Source of the DNA: JANQRX01 sp963663975
Lineage (GTDB): Bacteria; Pseudomonadota; Alphaproteobacteria; Rhizobiales; Kaistiaceae
Assembly (NCBI GenBank): GCA_963663975.2
Contig: CAXXRA010000015.1
Location: 1,178,001 to 1,242,000, forward strand
Direction: 5' to 3'
Length of the DNA stretch: 64,000 nucleotides
Below are positions 54,520-63,461 of this stretch, piece after piece (positions within the stretch are counted from its first letter, which is position 1; each line of letters opens with the position of its first letter). The position numbers and the translations under genes are program-made. The notes below the pieces were generated by a model. The model saw nothing but the letters and a program-made list of their open reading frames with translations, was not told where the DNA came from and did not search any database.

Positions 54520-55159
54520 TTTTCGAATTTTCCCTTTCGATTACGGGTGGAATATAATTGAACGCGCAAGAGTTGAGAAACTCTCTGTATAGAGGAGATT
54601 TCAACAGAACGTTTAAAAAACTCGTGCTTTTCGAACCCCGCGTCGACGTATGGTGGATGAAGAACTGGTACTTCGCTTCTTTGCACTTCGTGAAACGTTG
54701 AGCACTTACAAACCACCACTGAAACGGGTCTTAAACGAGTTTATGGATCAACACCGTGATCCGCATGCGCGATGGTTGGCTCAGAGGACAGGCGTTTTCG
54801 AGAAACCCATGACTAGGTTGTCTAAAGTTCCGGGTAGTCAATCGTTTCGACTTATCGACAAGGATGGCGACCCGCTGCGCGATGAGGATAATAAACCGCT
54901 TCCACGAGGAGTGAATCGAGCGCTTTTCGATGCGCAGTCGATTGCTTTTTCTTGGGTTGACGGAGACATATCGCCGCGCATTCACAGTCGAATTATTGAG
55001 GCGATATCTGACAGATTGGCGGAGGATGGGACACAGGATGCCGTACGTCGCGCCACAGGCGATCGGCGCAGGATCTTTTCTCGAGTAAGGGCGATGGTTG
55101 CGGCACTTGAATCGGCAAAAGTTGATCTACATCTGCCCGGATATATTCGTACCGTCTGA
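54520..55159 (+). pseudogene. DUF262 protein, C-terminal part with stop and frameshift
   Basis: Homology resumes at VFE...ITGGI, then a TAA where CAA (Gln) is expected, then LNAQELRNSLYRGDFNRTF, the conserved NAQE region. A one-base shift before MVDEELVLRFFALRE (54650) moves the rest to another frame, which is open to 55159. With the IS5 insertion this makes three separate lesions. The last part could be translated alone from 54650 (169 residues). Confidence 0.8.
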
Positions 55160-55160
55160 A

Positions 55161-55844
55161 ATGACGAGCAACGCTTATCAATCACTCCTTTTTGGAATAG
55201 AAGAGGTCCGCCACCTTCAACAGGCGAATCCCACACCACGCGGGGGCTTGCCGCAACGCCCAAACGTAATTCGGGCGATCAACCGAGCCAGTGTCGTTTT
55301 GTTGTGCAGCCATCTTGAGCGGTACCTCAGAGCGCTAAATGAGGAGGCCATAGAAGCAACTAACAGAAGCCCGATTCCCAACGTCGGGATTCCAATCGGC
55401 GTCAAACTGCTACATTCGAGAACAGCGATTGATGAAATTGCGGAGCGTCAATGGGATAATCGGCGCGATGTGCTCGAGCGCTTTGTCGAGACGGACGGTT
55501 GGTTGTGGGGTACGGTTCAAAGATCGGATCTCGATCATGAGCGGTTGCTGCAATGGATGAAAAGTCTTTCTCCTGGACGTGCACTCCGCATGTTCGCAAT
55601 GTGGGGCGTTCCTGACGTATTTTCCCAGATCACCCGTCAGCCGCACACACGAAGTCGGATGTGGCTGAGGCTCCAAGAGTTGGTCGACAAACGGAACGAC
55701 ATAGCTCATGGGCAAGTCAGCGCTCAGGCGACCTATCAAGACATTAGGGGCTACATTACCGAGGTTAGGTTATTCTGCGAGCGAGTTGATCGGGTTCTGT
55801 CACGGGCTTTAGCGCAGCATTTGAATGGTCTGCGGCCTTGGTAG
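55161..55844 (+). CDS. HEPN-domain protein (RiboL-PSP/MAE_28990-like), likely partner of DUF262
   Basis: 227 residues from ATG at 55161, one base after the DUF262 stop. HEPN features: helical bundle, SVVLLCSHLERYLRALNEE and the RxxxxH motif in VDKRNDIAHGQ (about residues 191-202), the catalytic pattern of HEPN RNases. No frame damage. Such proteins form two-gene units with DUF262 or other partners and are thought to act in defence or toxin-antitoxin systems. With its partner broken it may be silent or harmless. Confidence 0.75.
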   Translation: MTSNAYQSLLFGIEEVRHLQQANPTPRGGLPQRPNVIRAINRASVVLLCSHLERYLRALNEEAIEATNRSPIPNVGIPIGVKLLHSRTAIDEIAERQWDNRRDVLERFVETDGWLWGTVQRSDLDHERLLQWMKSLSPGRALRMFAMWGVPDVFSQITRQPHTRSRMWLRLQELVDKRNDIAHGQVSAQATYQDIRGYITEVRLFCERVDRVLSRALAQHLNGLRPW

Positions 55845-55880
55845 TCGGCCCTAACACATGGCCCGACGAAGCGCCGGTCG

Positions 55881-56669
55881 TCAGGGCATCAGCTGTCCGC
55901 CATTGACCTCGATCACCTGGCCGATGATGTAGCCAGAGAGGCTTGCCGAGGCGAGGAACAGATAGGCGCCGACGCAATCCTCGGCGACGCCGTGACGGCC
56001 CTGCGGGATGGTCGCCAGCATCGCCGCCATCTGCTCGGGCGAGGAGTCGCGCTCGTGGAACGGCGTGGTGATCACCCCCGGCGCCACCGCGTTGACCCTG
56101 ATACCCTCGCCGATCAGCTCCTTGGCCATCCCCCGGGTGAGATTGGAGACAAACGCCTTCGACGAGCCGTAAAGGCCGGCGCCGACGCTGGCGCCATTGC
56201 GGGCGGCGATCGAACTGGTGTTGATGATGAAGCCGCCATTCCTCTTCAGCCAGGGGATCGCTGCGCGTGAGGCGGTCACGACCGAACGGCAATTGAGATC
56301 CATCACCGCGTCATAGTGCTCGTCGCTCATGTCGGCATAGTTGACGCGGCTGAGCATGGCGCCGGCGTTGTTGACGAGCCCGTCGAGCCGCCCGAAATGG
56401 CCGGCCGCTTCCTCGACGATGCGTTCCGTCGTGGCCGAGCGCGCAACATCGCCGTGGACCAGAAACGCCTCGCCGCCATTGTCGGCAATATCTGCCGCCA
56501 CCGCCTCGGCCGCCTGGCGGCTGGCATTGTAATGAAGCGCCACCCGCACCCCTTGCGCGGCAAAGCCGCGGGCGAGTGCGGCGCCGATCCCGGTCGAGGC
56601 GCCGGTGATCAGCACGGCCTTGTCGGCAAGGTCGGGGATGGCGAGGCGGGTGGCGACGGTGTCGGTCAT
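55881..56669 (-). CDS. SDR-family oxidoreductase
   Basis: 262-residue classical short-chain dehydrogenase: TGASTGIGAALARGF cofactor site, NNAGAM, the catalytic Ser in INTSSIAARNG and YGSSK (YxxxK), and PGVITTPFHE. NAD(P)-dependent oxidation or reduction of a hydroxy or keto substrate. It follows the beta-keto acid cleavage gene in the same direction and could make or use a beta-keto acid. Confidence 0.9.
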   Translation of the reverse strand: MTDTVATRLAIPDLADKAVLITGASTGIGAALARGFAAQGVRVALHYNASRQAAEAVAADIADNGGEAFLVHGDVARSATTERIVEEAAGHFGRLDGLVNNAGAMLSRVNYADMSDEHYDAVMDLNCRSVVTASRAAIPWLKRNGGFIINTSSIAARNGASVGAGLYGSSKAFVSNLTRGMAKELIGEGIRVNAVAPGVITTPFHERDSSPEQMAAMLATIPQGRHGVAEDCVGAYLFLASASLSGYIIGQVIEVNGGQLMP

Positions 56670-56765
56670 CTTCGAGGCTCCCTGTGTTTCTTGTCGGCGC
56701 GAGGCGGCCGGCCGTCATTGCCATTTTGGAATGATAGTTTGCGCCGCCGGGCGTCGGCGAAATTT

Positions 56766-57728
56766 CTAGAACGCGACCTGATCGCCGCCCTTGAGTGACA
56801 GCATGTCGCGGGCTTCGTCGGGGCTCGCGACCTTCATCCCCAGCCCTTCGATGATCTTTCGGGCCAGCATCACCTGATCGGCGCTGGCGGTCGCGAGCTT
56901 GCCCTTGCCGGCCCACAGGCTGTCCTCCAGGCCGACCCGGATGTTGCCGCCCATGGCGGCGGCCTGGGAGGCGATGCGGAGCTGGCTGGCGCCGGCGCCG
57001 AGCACCGACCAGCGATAGTCGGATCCGAACAGCCGGTCGGCCGTCCGCCGCATGTGCAGCACGTCCTCGGGGTGGGTGCCGATCCCGCCGAGCAGGCCAA
57101 ACACCGACTGGACGAAGAAGGGCGGCTCGACCAGGCCGCGGCCGACGAAGTGATCGAGATTGTACAAATGGGCGATGTCGTAGCACTCGAACTCGAACCG
57201 GGTTCCGTTGCCGGTGCAGGTCTCGAGAATGTACTCGATGTCCTTGAAACTGTTGCGAAAGACGAGATCGCGCGTGGCTTCGAGATACTCGCGCTCCCAC
57301 GCGTGCTCGAACTCCGGGTATTTGTCGAGGAGGTGGTAGAGACCGAAATTCATCGATCCCATGTTGAGCGAGGCGACCTCCGGTTTGAAGGTCGCGGCGG
57401 GCAGAACCCGCTCCTCGACCCGCATATAGGGGCTGCCGCCGGTGGTGATGTTGACCACCGCGTTGGTGCCCTGCTTGATCCGCGGCAGAAAGCGGGCGAA
57501 CGCCTCCGGCGTCTGGTCCGGCTTGCCGTTGGCCGGGTCGCGCGCGTGCAGATGGAGGATCGACGCTCCCGCCTCGGCCGCACCAATCGCGTCGTGGACG
57601 ATTTCGTCCGGAGTCACCGGCAGGTGCGGCGACATCGACGGCGTGTGGATGGCGCCGGTCACCGCGCAGGTGATGATCACCTTGCCCGATGATGCGGCGC
57701 TGGATTGTTTGGCAGGGGTCGATGTCAT
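56766..57728 (-). CDS. Beta-keto acid cleavage enzyme (BKACE family)
   Basis: 320 residues from ATG at 57728. Family landmarks: IITCAVTGAIHTP, the metal-binding HLHARDP, NITTGGSPYM, and the Glu of VGLEDSLWAGKGKLA. BKACE enzymes join a beta-keto acid with acetyl-CoA to give acetoacetate and an acyl-CoA. The neighbouring dehydrogenase at 57845 (same strand, upstream) could supply the beta-keto acid. Carnitine-type substrates are one option; residues defining specificity were not checked. Confidence 0.88.
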   Translation of the reverse strand: MTSTPAKQSSAASSGKVIITCAVTGAIHTPSMSPHLPVTPDEIVHDAIGAAEAGASILHLHARDPANGKPDQTPEAFARFLPRIKQGTNAVVNITTGGSPYMRVEERVLPAATFKPEVASLNMGSMNFGLYHLLDKYPEFEHAWEREYLEATRDLVFRNSFKDIEYILETCTGNGTRFEFECYDIAHLYNLDHFVGRGLVEPPFFVQSVFGLLGGIGTHPEDVLHMRRTADRLFGSDYRWSVLGAGASQLRIASQAAAMGGNIRVGLEDSLWAGKGKLATASADQVMLARKIIEGLGMKVASPDEARDMLSLKGGDQVAF

Positions 57729-57844
57729 GTCACGAGGGTTGGGTGGGCTTGCGACGGCGGCCAGGGCGGACCCCGCCCGGCTCATCGGCTTCTAGCCGCA
57801 ACGTCGGCGGGCCGCAACGCCGGAGAGGCACCACCAGCCCGCGT

Positions 57845-58804
57845 TCAGCGCCCGGCCTCCTCCTCCGCCTGCCGGCGCTTGTGGGCGGCGAGCGCGATCA
57901 GCCGGCGGTCGCGCCAGGCCTGGCCGTCGGCGATCGTTTCTCCGGCGCGCCGCCGCTCACGGCCTTCCTCGATCCGGTCGAGCACCTCGGCGCTCCACGC
58001 CAGCGGTGGGCGGTCCTCGGCGGCGATCGCCTGGAGCGGTCCGGCGTAGCGGGCGGCGTAATCGCGCAGCCCGCCGGGTGCGTTCAACTCCATGGTCTGG
58101 AACGGCCCCATGAACGACCAGCGCAGGCCGAGCCCGTCGCGCATGCCGCGGTCCACGTCCTCGGTGCTGGCATAGCCCTCGGCCACCATGCGCACCGATT
58201 CCTGCAACAGCACCGCCTGCAGACGGTTCATGACGAACCCGTTCACCTCGCGCCGCATCATGATGCAGGACTGACCCGCGGCGGAGAGGATGTTCCGTGC
58301 CCTGTCCATCACCGCGGCCAACGTCCACGGCGCCGGCACCAGTTCGACCGCCGGAACCAGATGGGGCGGGTTGATCGGATGGGCGACCAGGCACCGTTGG
58401 CGACCGGCAAGGTCCTCGGTGAAGGCGGACGGGACGATGTAGGAGGTGGAGCTCGCCAGGACCGTGTCCGGCCCGGCCGCCGCATCGAGCTTGGCGAACA
58501 CCAGCCGTTTGACGTCGACATCCTCGGACGTGTTCTCCTGAACGTAGTCGACGCCGTCCAGGGCACGGTCGAGGGAACCGGCGATCTCGATGCGTTCCAG
58601 GATCGCGTCGGGCGTGGCACCGCCGAGGAGGTCGGCGTCGTCCAGATCGGGCAGCTCGGCCGCGATCGCGGTCATGGTGGGGCCGGGCGCCTCGGCGTCG
58701 GCGTCATGCAGGCGAACGCGGCAACCGGCGCGGGCAAACGTGATCGACCACGAGCGGCCGATCAGTCCGCATCCGAACATCAAGATCGTTGTCGGCTTGT
58801 CCAT
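57845..58804 (-). CDS. 3-hydroxyacyl-CoA dehydrogenase family protein (lambda-crystallin/L-gulonate or carnitine dehydrogenase-like)
   Basis: 319 residues. Start at 58804 (MDKPTTILMFGCGLIGRSW) with GGAGG 15 bp upstream; Rossmann GxGxxG is GCGLIG. Conserved catalytic-region segments: SSTSYIVPSAF, AHPINPPHLVPAVELV (His) and GFVMNRLQAVLLQESVRM (Asn). C-terminal GLRWSFMGPFQTMELNAPGG is typical of single-domain members acting on hydroxy acids, not on long acyl-CoA. Divergent from the dehydratase gene. Confidence 0.85.
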   Translation of the reverse strand: MDKPTTILMFGCGLIGRSWSITFARAGCRVRLHDADAEAPGPTMTAIAAELPDLDDADLLGGATPDAILERIEIAGSLDRALDGVDYVQENTSEDVDVKRLVFAKLDAAAGPDTVLASSTSYIVPSAFTEDLAGRQRCLVAHPINPPHLVPAVELVPAPWTLAAVMDRARNILSAAGQSCIMMRREVNGFVMNRLQAVLLQESVRMVAEGYASTEDVDRGMRDGLGLRWSFMGPFQTMELNAPGGLRDYAARYAGPLQAIAAEDRPPLAWSAEVLDRIEEGRERRRAGETIADGQAWRDRRLIALAAHKRRQAEEEAGR

Positions 58805-58952
58805 GGCGCTGCCATTGCCTCCATCTCGACACGGGCTCGAACCCCGCAGAAAACCAGCCATTTTCCGGCACTGGTCGCGCCCTGTCCATCGGAGGGATGG
58901 CGTGCTAACCAACGCGGACCCCGTCACCCACCATTTCCGGTTCCTATTCGCA

Positions 58953-60677
58953 ATGCCGAAAAAATCACCCGAGGACCTGCGCAGCTTTCGCTGGTTCGGC
59001 CCCGACACCCAACGCGGCGCCACCCACCGCCAGCGCTTTCATCAGCTCGGTTACCGGCGTGAGGATTTCATCGGCAAACCGGTGATCGGCATCCTCAACA
59101 CCTGGAACGACATCAACACCTGTCACGGGCATTTTCCCGAGCGGGTGAAATCGATCCGGCGCGGCGTCTCCCAGGCCGGCGGGCTGCCACTGGAACTGCC
59201 GGCGATTTCGCTCGCCGAGGTGATGCAGAAGCCCACCACCATGCTCTATCGCAACCTGCTGGCGATGGAGGCGGAGGAACTGATCCGCTCCTATCCGGTC
59301 GACGGGGTTGTGCTGATGGGGGGCTGCGACAAGACCACGCCGGGCCTCATCATGGGGGCGATCTCGGCCGGCATTCCGGCGATCTATTTTCCCGCCGGCC
59401 CGATGCTGGCGGGCAGCTATGGCGGCCGCTCCTACGGCGCCGGCACGGACCTGCGCCGCACCTGGGACGACCGCAAGGCCGGCATCCTGCCGGAGGAGGA
59501 ATGGCTGCGGCTGGAGCGCGAGGGCCTGCGCGCGCCCGGAACCTGCAACACCATGGGCACGGCCTCGACCATGACCAGCCTGATGGACGCCATGGGCTTC
59601 ATTCTTACCGGCGGGTCGTCGATACCGGCGGCCTTCTCCGGCAATATGCGGCTGGCGACGTCGACCGGCGAGCGGGCGGTCGAGATGGTCCATGAGGACC
59701 TGACACCGGATCGTATCGCGACCCGCAAATCCTACGAGAACGCCGTGATCACCGATATGGCCCTGGCCGGCTCGACCAATGCCGCCATCCACATGATCGC
59801 CATCGCCCGCCGGGCCGGGATCGACGCAACTCTGGACGACTTCCGTTCTGCCGCCGACAAGGTCCGGGTGATCGTCAATCTGAAGCCGTCGGGCGAGTAT
59901 CTGATGCAGGAGTTCTACGATGCCGGCGGGCTGCGTGCGGCGCTGAACGAAATCGCCGATCTGCTTCATCTCGACGCCATGACCGTCTCCGGCCGAACCC
60001 TGGGCGAAGAAATCGGCGGCGCGTCGATCGTCGATGCCGACGTCATTCGTGCCCGCTCAAACCCGATCATCGACCGCCCGTCGCTGGCCGTGCTCAACGG
60101 CAATCTGGCGCCGGACGGGGCGGTGCTCAAGGTGACCGCGGCCAGCGAGCGTCTGCTGAAACACGAAGGCCCGGCGCTGGTTTTCGATTCGATCGACGAA
60201 CTGCACGCCAACATCAATCGGGACGACCTCGAGGTGGACGAGAATACGGTGATGGTGCTTCGAAACTGCGGGCCGGTCGGCGCGCCGGGCATGCCGGAAT
60301 GGGGCTTCATGCCCCTGCCCCGCAAGCTCCTCAAAAAAGGCGTCCGCGACCTCGTCCGCATTTCCGATTGCCGCATGAGCGGGACGTCCTACGGCACCTG
60401 CGTGCTGCATGTGGCGCCGGAAGCGGCGGTCGGCGGTCCGCTGGCGCTGGTGCGCACAGGCGACACGATCAGGCTGGATGTTGACGCGGGGTCGCTCGAT
60501 CTGGTGGTTGACGACGACGAACTAGAGGCGCGCCGCGCGGCGCTGTCCCTGCCGCCTCGGGTCTACCAACGGGGCTACGCCGCGCTCTATGTCGACCACG
60601 TGCTGCAAGCCAACGATGGCTGCGATTTCGACTTCCTCGCCGGAACCGCGCCGACCGGCGAGCCCAAGATTTTTTAG
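58953..60677 (+). CDS. IlvD/Edd family dehydratase (sugar-acid type)
   Basis: 574 residues from ATG at 58953. Cluster-binding Cys are in LNTWNDINTCHGHF, LMGGCDKTTPGLIM and ISDCRMSGTSYGTCVLH; GTCNTMGTASTM and PEAAVGGPLALV are standard. It is closest in style to L-arabonate/D-xylonate dehydratases rather than IlvD (shorter C-terminal part, RWFGPDTQRG start). It removes water from a sugar acid to a 2-keto-3-deoxy acid. Confidence 0.88.
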   Translation: MPKKSPEDLRSFRWFGPDTQRGATHRQRFHQLGYRREDFIGKPVIGILNTWNDINTCHGHFPERVKSIRRGVSQAGGLPLELPAISLAEVMQKPTTMLYRNLLAMEAEELIRSYPVDGVVLMGGCDKTTPGLIMGAISAGIPAIYFPAGPMLAGSYGGRSYGAGTDLRRTWDDRKAGILPEEEWLRLEREGLRAPGTCNTMGTASTMTSLMDAMGFILTGGSSIPAAFSGNMRLATSTGERAVEMVHEDLTPDRIATRKSYENAVITDMALAGSTNAAIHMIAIARRAGIDATLDDFRSAADKVRVIVNLKPSGEYLMQEFYDAGGLRAALNEIADLLHLDAMTVSGRTLGEEIGGASIVDADVIRARSNPIIDRPSLAVLNGNLAPDGAVLKVTAASERLLKHEGPALVFDSIDELHANINRDDLEVDENTVMVLRNCGPVGAPGMPEWGFMPLPRKLLKKGVRDLVRISDCRMSGTSYGTCVLHVAPEAAVGGPLALVRTGDTIRLDVDAGSLDLVVDDDELEARRAALSLPPRVYQRGYAALYVDHVLQANDGCDFDFLAGTAPTGEPKIF

Positions 60678-60768
60678 CCCGTCTTAGGCCGGGGTTCTGT
60701 TATTGGCCGTCGGTCTATAATTTCCACCAAACTGATGCTGGAAACGATGGCGCGAGAGTTGATTGGTA

Positions 60769-61752
60769 ATGAAAGCAATAGCCCTTTCGACCTATGGATC
60801 CCCCGATCAGTTGGAACTTATTGACCTGGAGCCTCCTTTTCCGAAAGAAGATGAGGTTCTCGTCCGGGTCTGTGCGGCGTCGGTGAACGATTGGGATTGG
60901 TGCCTTGTACGAGGCAAGCCCTTTTATATTCGACTTCTCTGCGGTTTGTTTCGGCCAAAGGTCGCAATTCCTGGCGTCGATATAGCGGGTTACGTGAAAT
61001 CGGTTGGTCGAGCTGTCAAGACGTTTCAGCCAGGCGACGCCGTCTACGGGGATTTGTCCGAGTGTGGCTTTGGTGGGTTTGCGGAGTATGTTTGCGCCGC
61101 CGAAACTGCACTGGCACACATCCCGCCTAAAATGAACTTTCATGAGGCCGCAGGTGTGCCCCACGCGGCAATGCTGGCGGTTCAAGGCTTGCTTGATGTG
61201 GGACGCCTTGAACCCCATCACAGGCTGTTGATCAACGGCGCAGGCGGAGGCGTCGGCACCTTGGCCGTGCAGATAGCCAAGTCCATAGGTGTTGAGGATA
61301 TCACAGGTGTGGATCATAGCTGTAAACTCAGCATGATGCGCTCAATCGCGTTTCAAAAGTGCATAGACTATATGCAAACCGACTTTACCGATACTGATAA
61401 GAAGTATGATCTCATCCTCGACACTAAAACCAATCGATCGATCTTCCACTATCTGCGCGTGCTGACGCCGAACGGTATCTATGTCACCGTTGGTGGAGAT
61501 ACCGCGAAACTTATGCAAATGGCCCTACTAGCGCCATTTATTCATAAGTTAGGTAAGAAGAGGGTGCGGATCGTCAGCCTCAAACCAAACAAGAATTTGG
61601 CATACATGAATGAACTCTATCAGGATGAGGGCATTAAACCTGTCATCGATGGCATTTATCCCCTGAAGGAAGCGCCAAAGGCGATTCAGCATTTCGGCAA
61701 TGGTGAGCATCAGGGTAAGGTCGTTATCACAGTTCGCGAGCCAAAGTTTTGA
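60769..61752 (+). CDS. NAD(P)-dependent zinc-free MDR dehydrogenase
   Basis: 327 residues. MKAIALSTYGSPDQLELIDLE start, ASVNDWDWCLVRGKP, PGVDIAGYVKSVG and NGAGGGVGTLAVQIAKS cofactor site, as in RTN4IP1/QOR-like enzymes. Codon use is visibly more AT-rich than the neighbours, so it may be recently acquired. Function beyond NAD(P)H-linked reduction of an enone or quinone is unknown. Confidence 0.85.
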   Translation: MKAIALSTYGSPDQLELIDLEPPFPKEDEVLVRVCAASVNDWDWCLVRGKPFYIRLLCGLFRPKVAIPGVDIAGYVKSVGRAVKTFQPGDAVYGDLSECGFGGFAEYVCAAETALAHIPPKMNFHEAAGVPHAAMLAVQGLLDVGRLEPHHRLLINGAGGGVGTLAVQIAKSIGVEDITGVDHSCKLSMMRSIAFQKCIDYMQTDFTDTDKKYDLILDTKTNRSIFHYLRVLTPNGIYVTVGGDTAKLMQMALLAPFIHKLGKKRVRIVSLKPNKNLAYMNELYQDEGIKPVIDGIYPLKEAPKAIQHFGNGEHQGKVVITVREPKF

Positions 61753-62069
61753 AGATGAACGGCACTTCTACGGCGCCGAACATCACCACTCACTTCGCAA
61801 GGGATAGTGTACTCCCGCAACGCGCCGATAAAGCCGCGACCGTCGGTATTTTACCGATGAAATTTGTCGCAACGGCTGACAGCGCAGTTCACGGCATCCA
61901 CAAGGGCTGCCGACTCACCTAGACCGTCGAGATGCTCGATGATCACCATTGTCGTGGGGAATGGTGCACGCTCCACGCACCGCGTCGGAGGGGCCATCCG
62001 GAGCGACCTCGAAGGTCAGGTAACGCCAATTCCCGCCATGGTGCCGATGCTCGTTTATGAATACGCGCC
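61753..62069. other. 317 bp without a recognised gene
   Basis: Gap between two convergent genes. A short frame (61864-62073) has no family match. I see no repeat or RNA gene. Confidence 0.5.
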
Positions 62070-63386
62070 CTAACCCGCCGGGCGCAGGTCGCGGACGCGT
62101 TTGGCCTTGCCGGCGGAACGTTCGATCGATCCCGGATCGACGACATCGACCTCGATGCCGATGCCGATCGCGCCGCGAATGTGGCCCTTGAGGTCGGCAG
62201 CGGCCCGCGACCGCGCCTCGCCGCCGGCGAAATCCTCACGCGCCTCGACCAGCACCCGAAGTCCGTCCATGCGACCGCGCCGGAACAGTTCGATGATGTA
62301 GTGCGGTGCCAGGCCCTGGCAGCGCAGGATCTGGGTTTCGATGGCGGTCGGAAAAATATTGACCCCGCGCACGATCATCATGTCGTCGGAGCGGCCCGCC
62401 ACCTTGTCCATCCGCCGCATCGACAGGGCATCACCGGGCATCAGCCGGGTGAGGTCGCGGGTGCGGTAGCGCACCATCGGCATGCCCTCCTTGGTCAGCG
62501 AGGTGAAGACGATCTCGCCGTTGTGGCCGTCGGCAAGAACCTCGCCGGTGCCGGGATCGACGATCTCGGGATAGAAATGGTCCTCCCACACGTACATGCC
62601 CCGGCCCTTGGCTTCGATGCTTTCGATCGCCACGCCGGGACCGATGATTTCCGACAGCCCGTAAGCGTCGATGGCATCGATGGCGAAGGCCTGTTCGATC
62701 TCGAGACGCATCTCGTCCGACCACGGCTCGGCGCCGCAGATCGCCAGCTTCAATGAGCACTGGCGAGGGTCTAGGCCGCGCCGGCGGAACTCGTCGAGGA
62801 TGACCAGCATATAGGACGGCGTGGGAATGATGATGTCCGGGCGAAGGTCGAGAATGAGCTGCACCTGGCGTTCGGTCACGCCGGCAGCGGCGGGAACGAC
62901 GGTGCAGCCGAATCGCTCGGCGCCGTAGTGGAAGCCCAGCCCGCCGGTGAACAGCCCGTAGCCGACGGCGATATGCACGGTCATGCCGCTGCGCCCGCCG
63001 GCGGTTCTGAGGCACCGGGCGACAACATCGGCCCAGACGTCGAGATCGCGGCGCGTATAGCCGACCACGGTCGGCTGGCCGGTGGTCCCGGATGAAGCGT
63101 GGACGCGCACAATCCGCTCGCGCGGGACGGCGAGCAGTCCGTAAGGGTAGGCGTCGCGCAAATCCTGCTTGACGGTGAACGGGAATTTTTTCAGGTCGTC
63201 GAGGTGGACGAAATCGGCCGGCGCCACTCCGGCCGCCTCAAACTTCGCGCGATAGGCCGGTACGTTGTCGTAGACCAGCTGCAGGGTCCGTTTGATCCTG
63301 CGCGTCTGCAGCGCGGCGATCTCGTCGCGTGAAGCGGTTTCGATCGGGTCCGGCTGGCTGGCGGTCATCTGGCTTGCCTTCGTCAT
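62070..63386 (-). CDS. paaK: Phenylacetate-CoA ligase
   Basis: 438 residues, the standard PaaK length. Adenylate-binding VHASSGTTGQPTVVGYT, AYGLSEIIGPG, GEIVFTSLTKEGMPMVRYRTRD and the C-terminal RSDDMMIVRGVNIFP are typical. I chose ATG at 63386 (MTKASQMTASQ). It activates phenylacetate or a ring-substituted phenylacetate with CoA. No other paa genes are visible; the divergent gene is DpgC-like, suggesting a dihydroxyphenylacetate-type substrate (inference). Confidence 0.92.
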   Translation of the reverse strand: MTKASQMTASQPDPIETASRDEIAALQTRRIKRTLQLVYDNVPAYRAKFEAAGVAPADFVHLDDLKKFPFTVKQDLRDAYPYGLLAVPRERIVRVHASSGTTGQPTVVGYTRRDLDVWADVVARCLRTAGGRSGMTVHIAVGYGLFTGGLGFHYGAERFGCTVVPAAAGVTERQVQLILDLRPDIIIPTPSYMLVILDEFRRRGLDPRQCSLKLAICGAEPWSDEMRLEIEQAFAIDAIDAYGLSEIIGPGVAIESIEAKGRGMYVWEDHFYPEIVDPGTGEVLADGHNGEIVFTSLTKEGMPMVRYRTRDLTRLMPGDALSMRRMDKVAGRSDDMMIVRGVNIFPTAIETQILRCQGLAPHYIIELFRRGRMDGLRVLVEAREDFAGGEARSRAAADLKGHIRGAIGIGIEVDVVDPGSIERSAGKAKRVRDLRPAG

Positions 63387-63461
63387 CTCATCCTGGCGCC
63401 GTTTCAAGCCGCTATACTGATCCTGGCCACCCAGTATGGACGCCAGGAGTTGATCGCTCAA

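Noticed and set aside
57845..58804. Naming the dehydrogenase carnitine dehydrogenase (cdhA) because of the adjacent BKACE
   Set aside because: The sequence looks as close to lambda-crystallin/L-gulonate dehydrogenase; no thioesterase partner or betaine genes are present.
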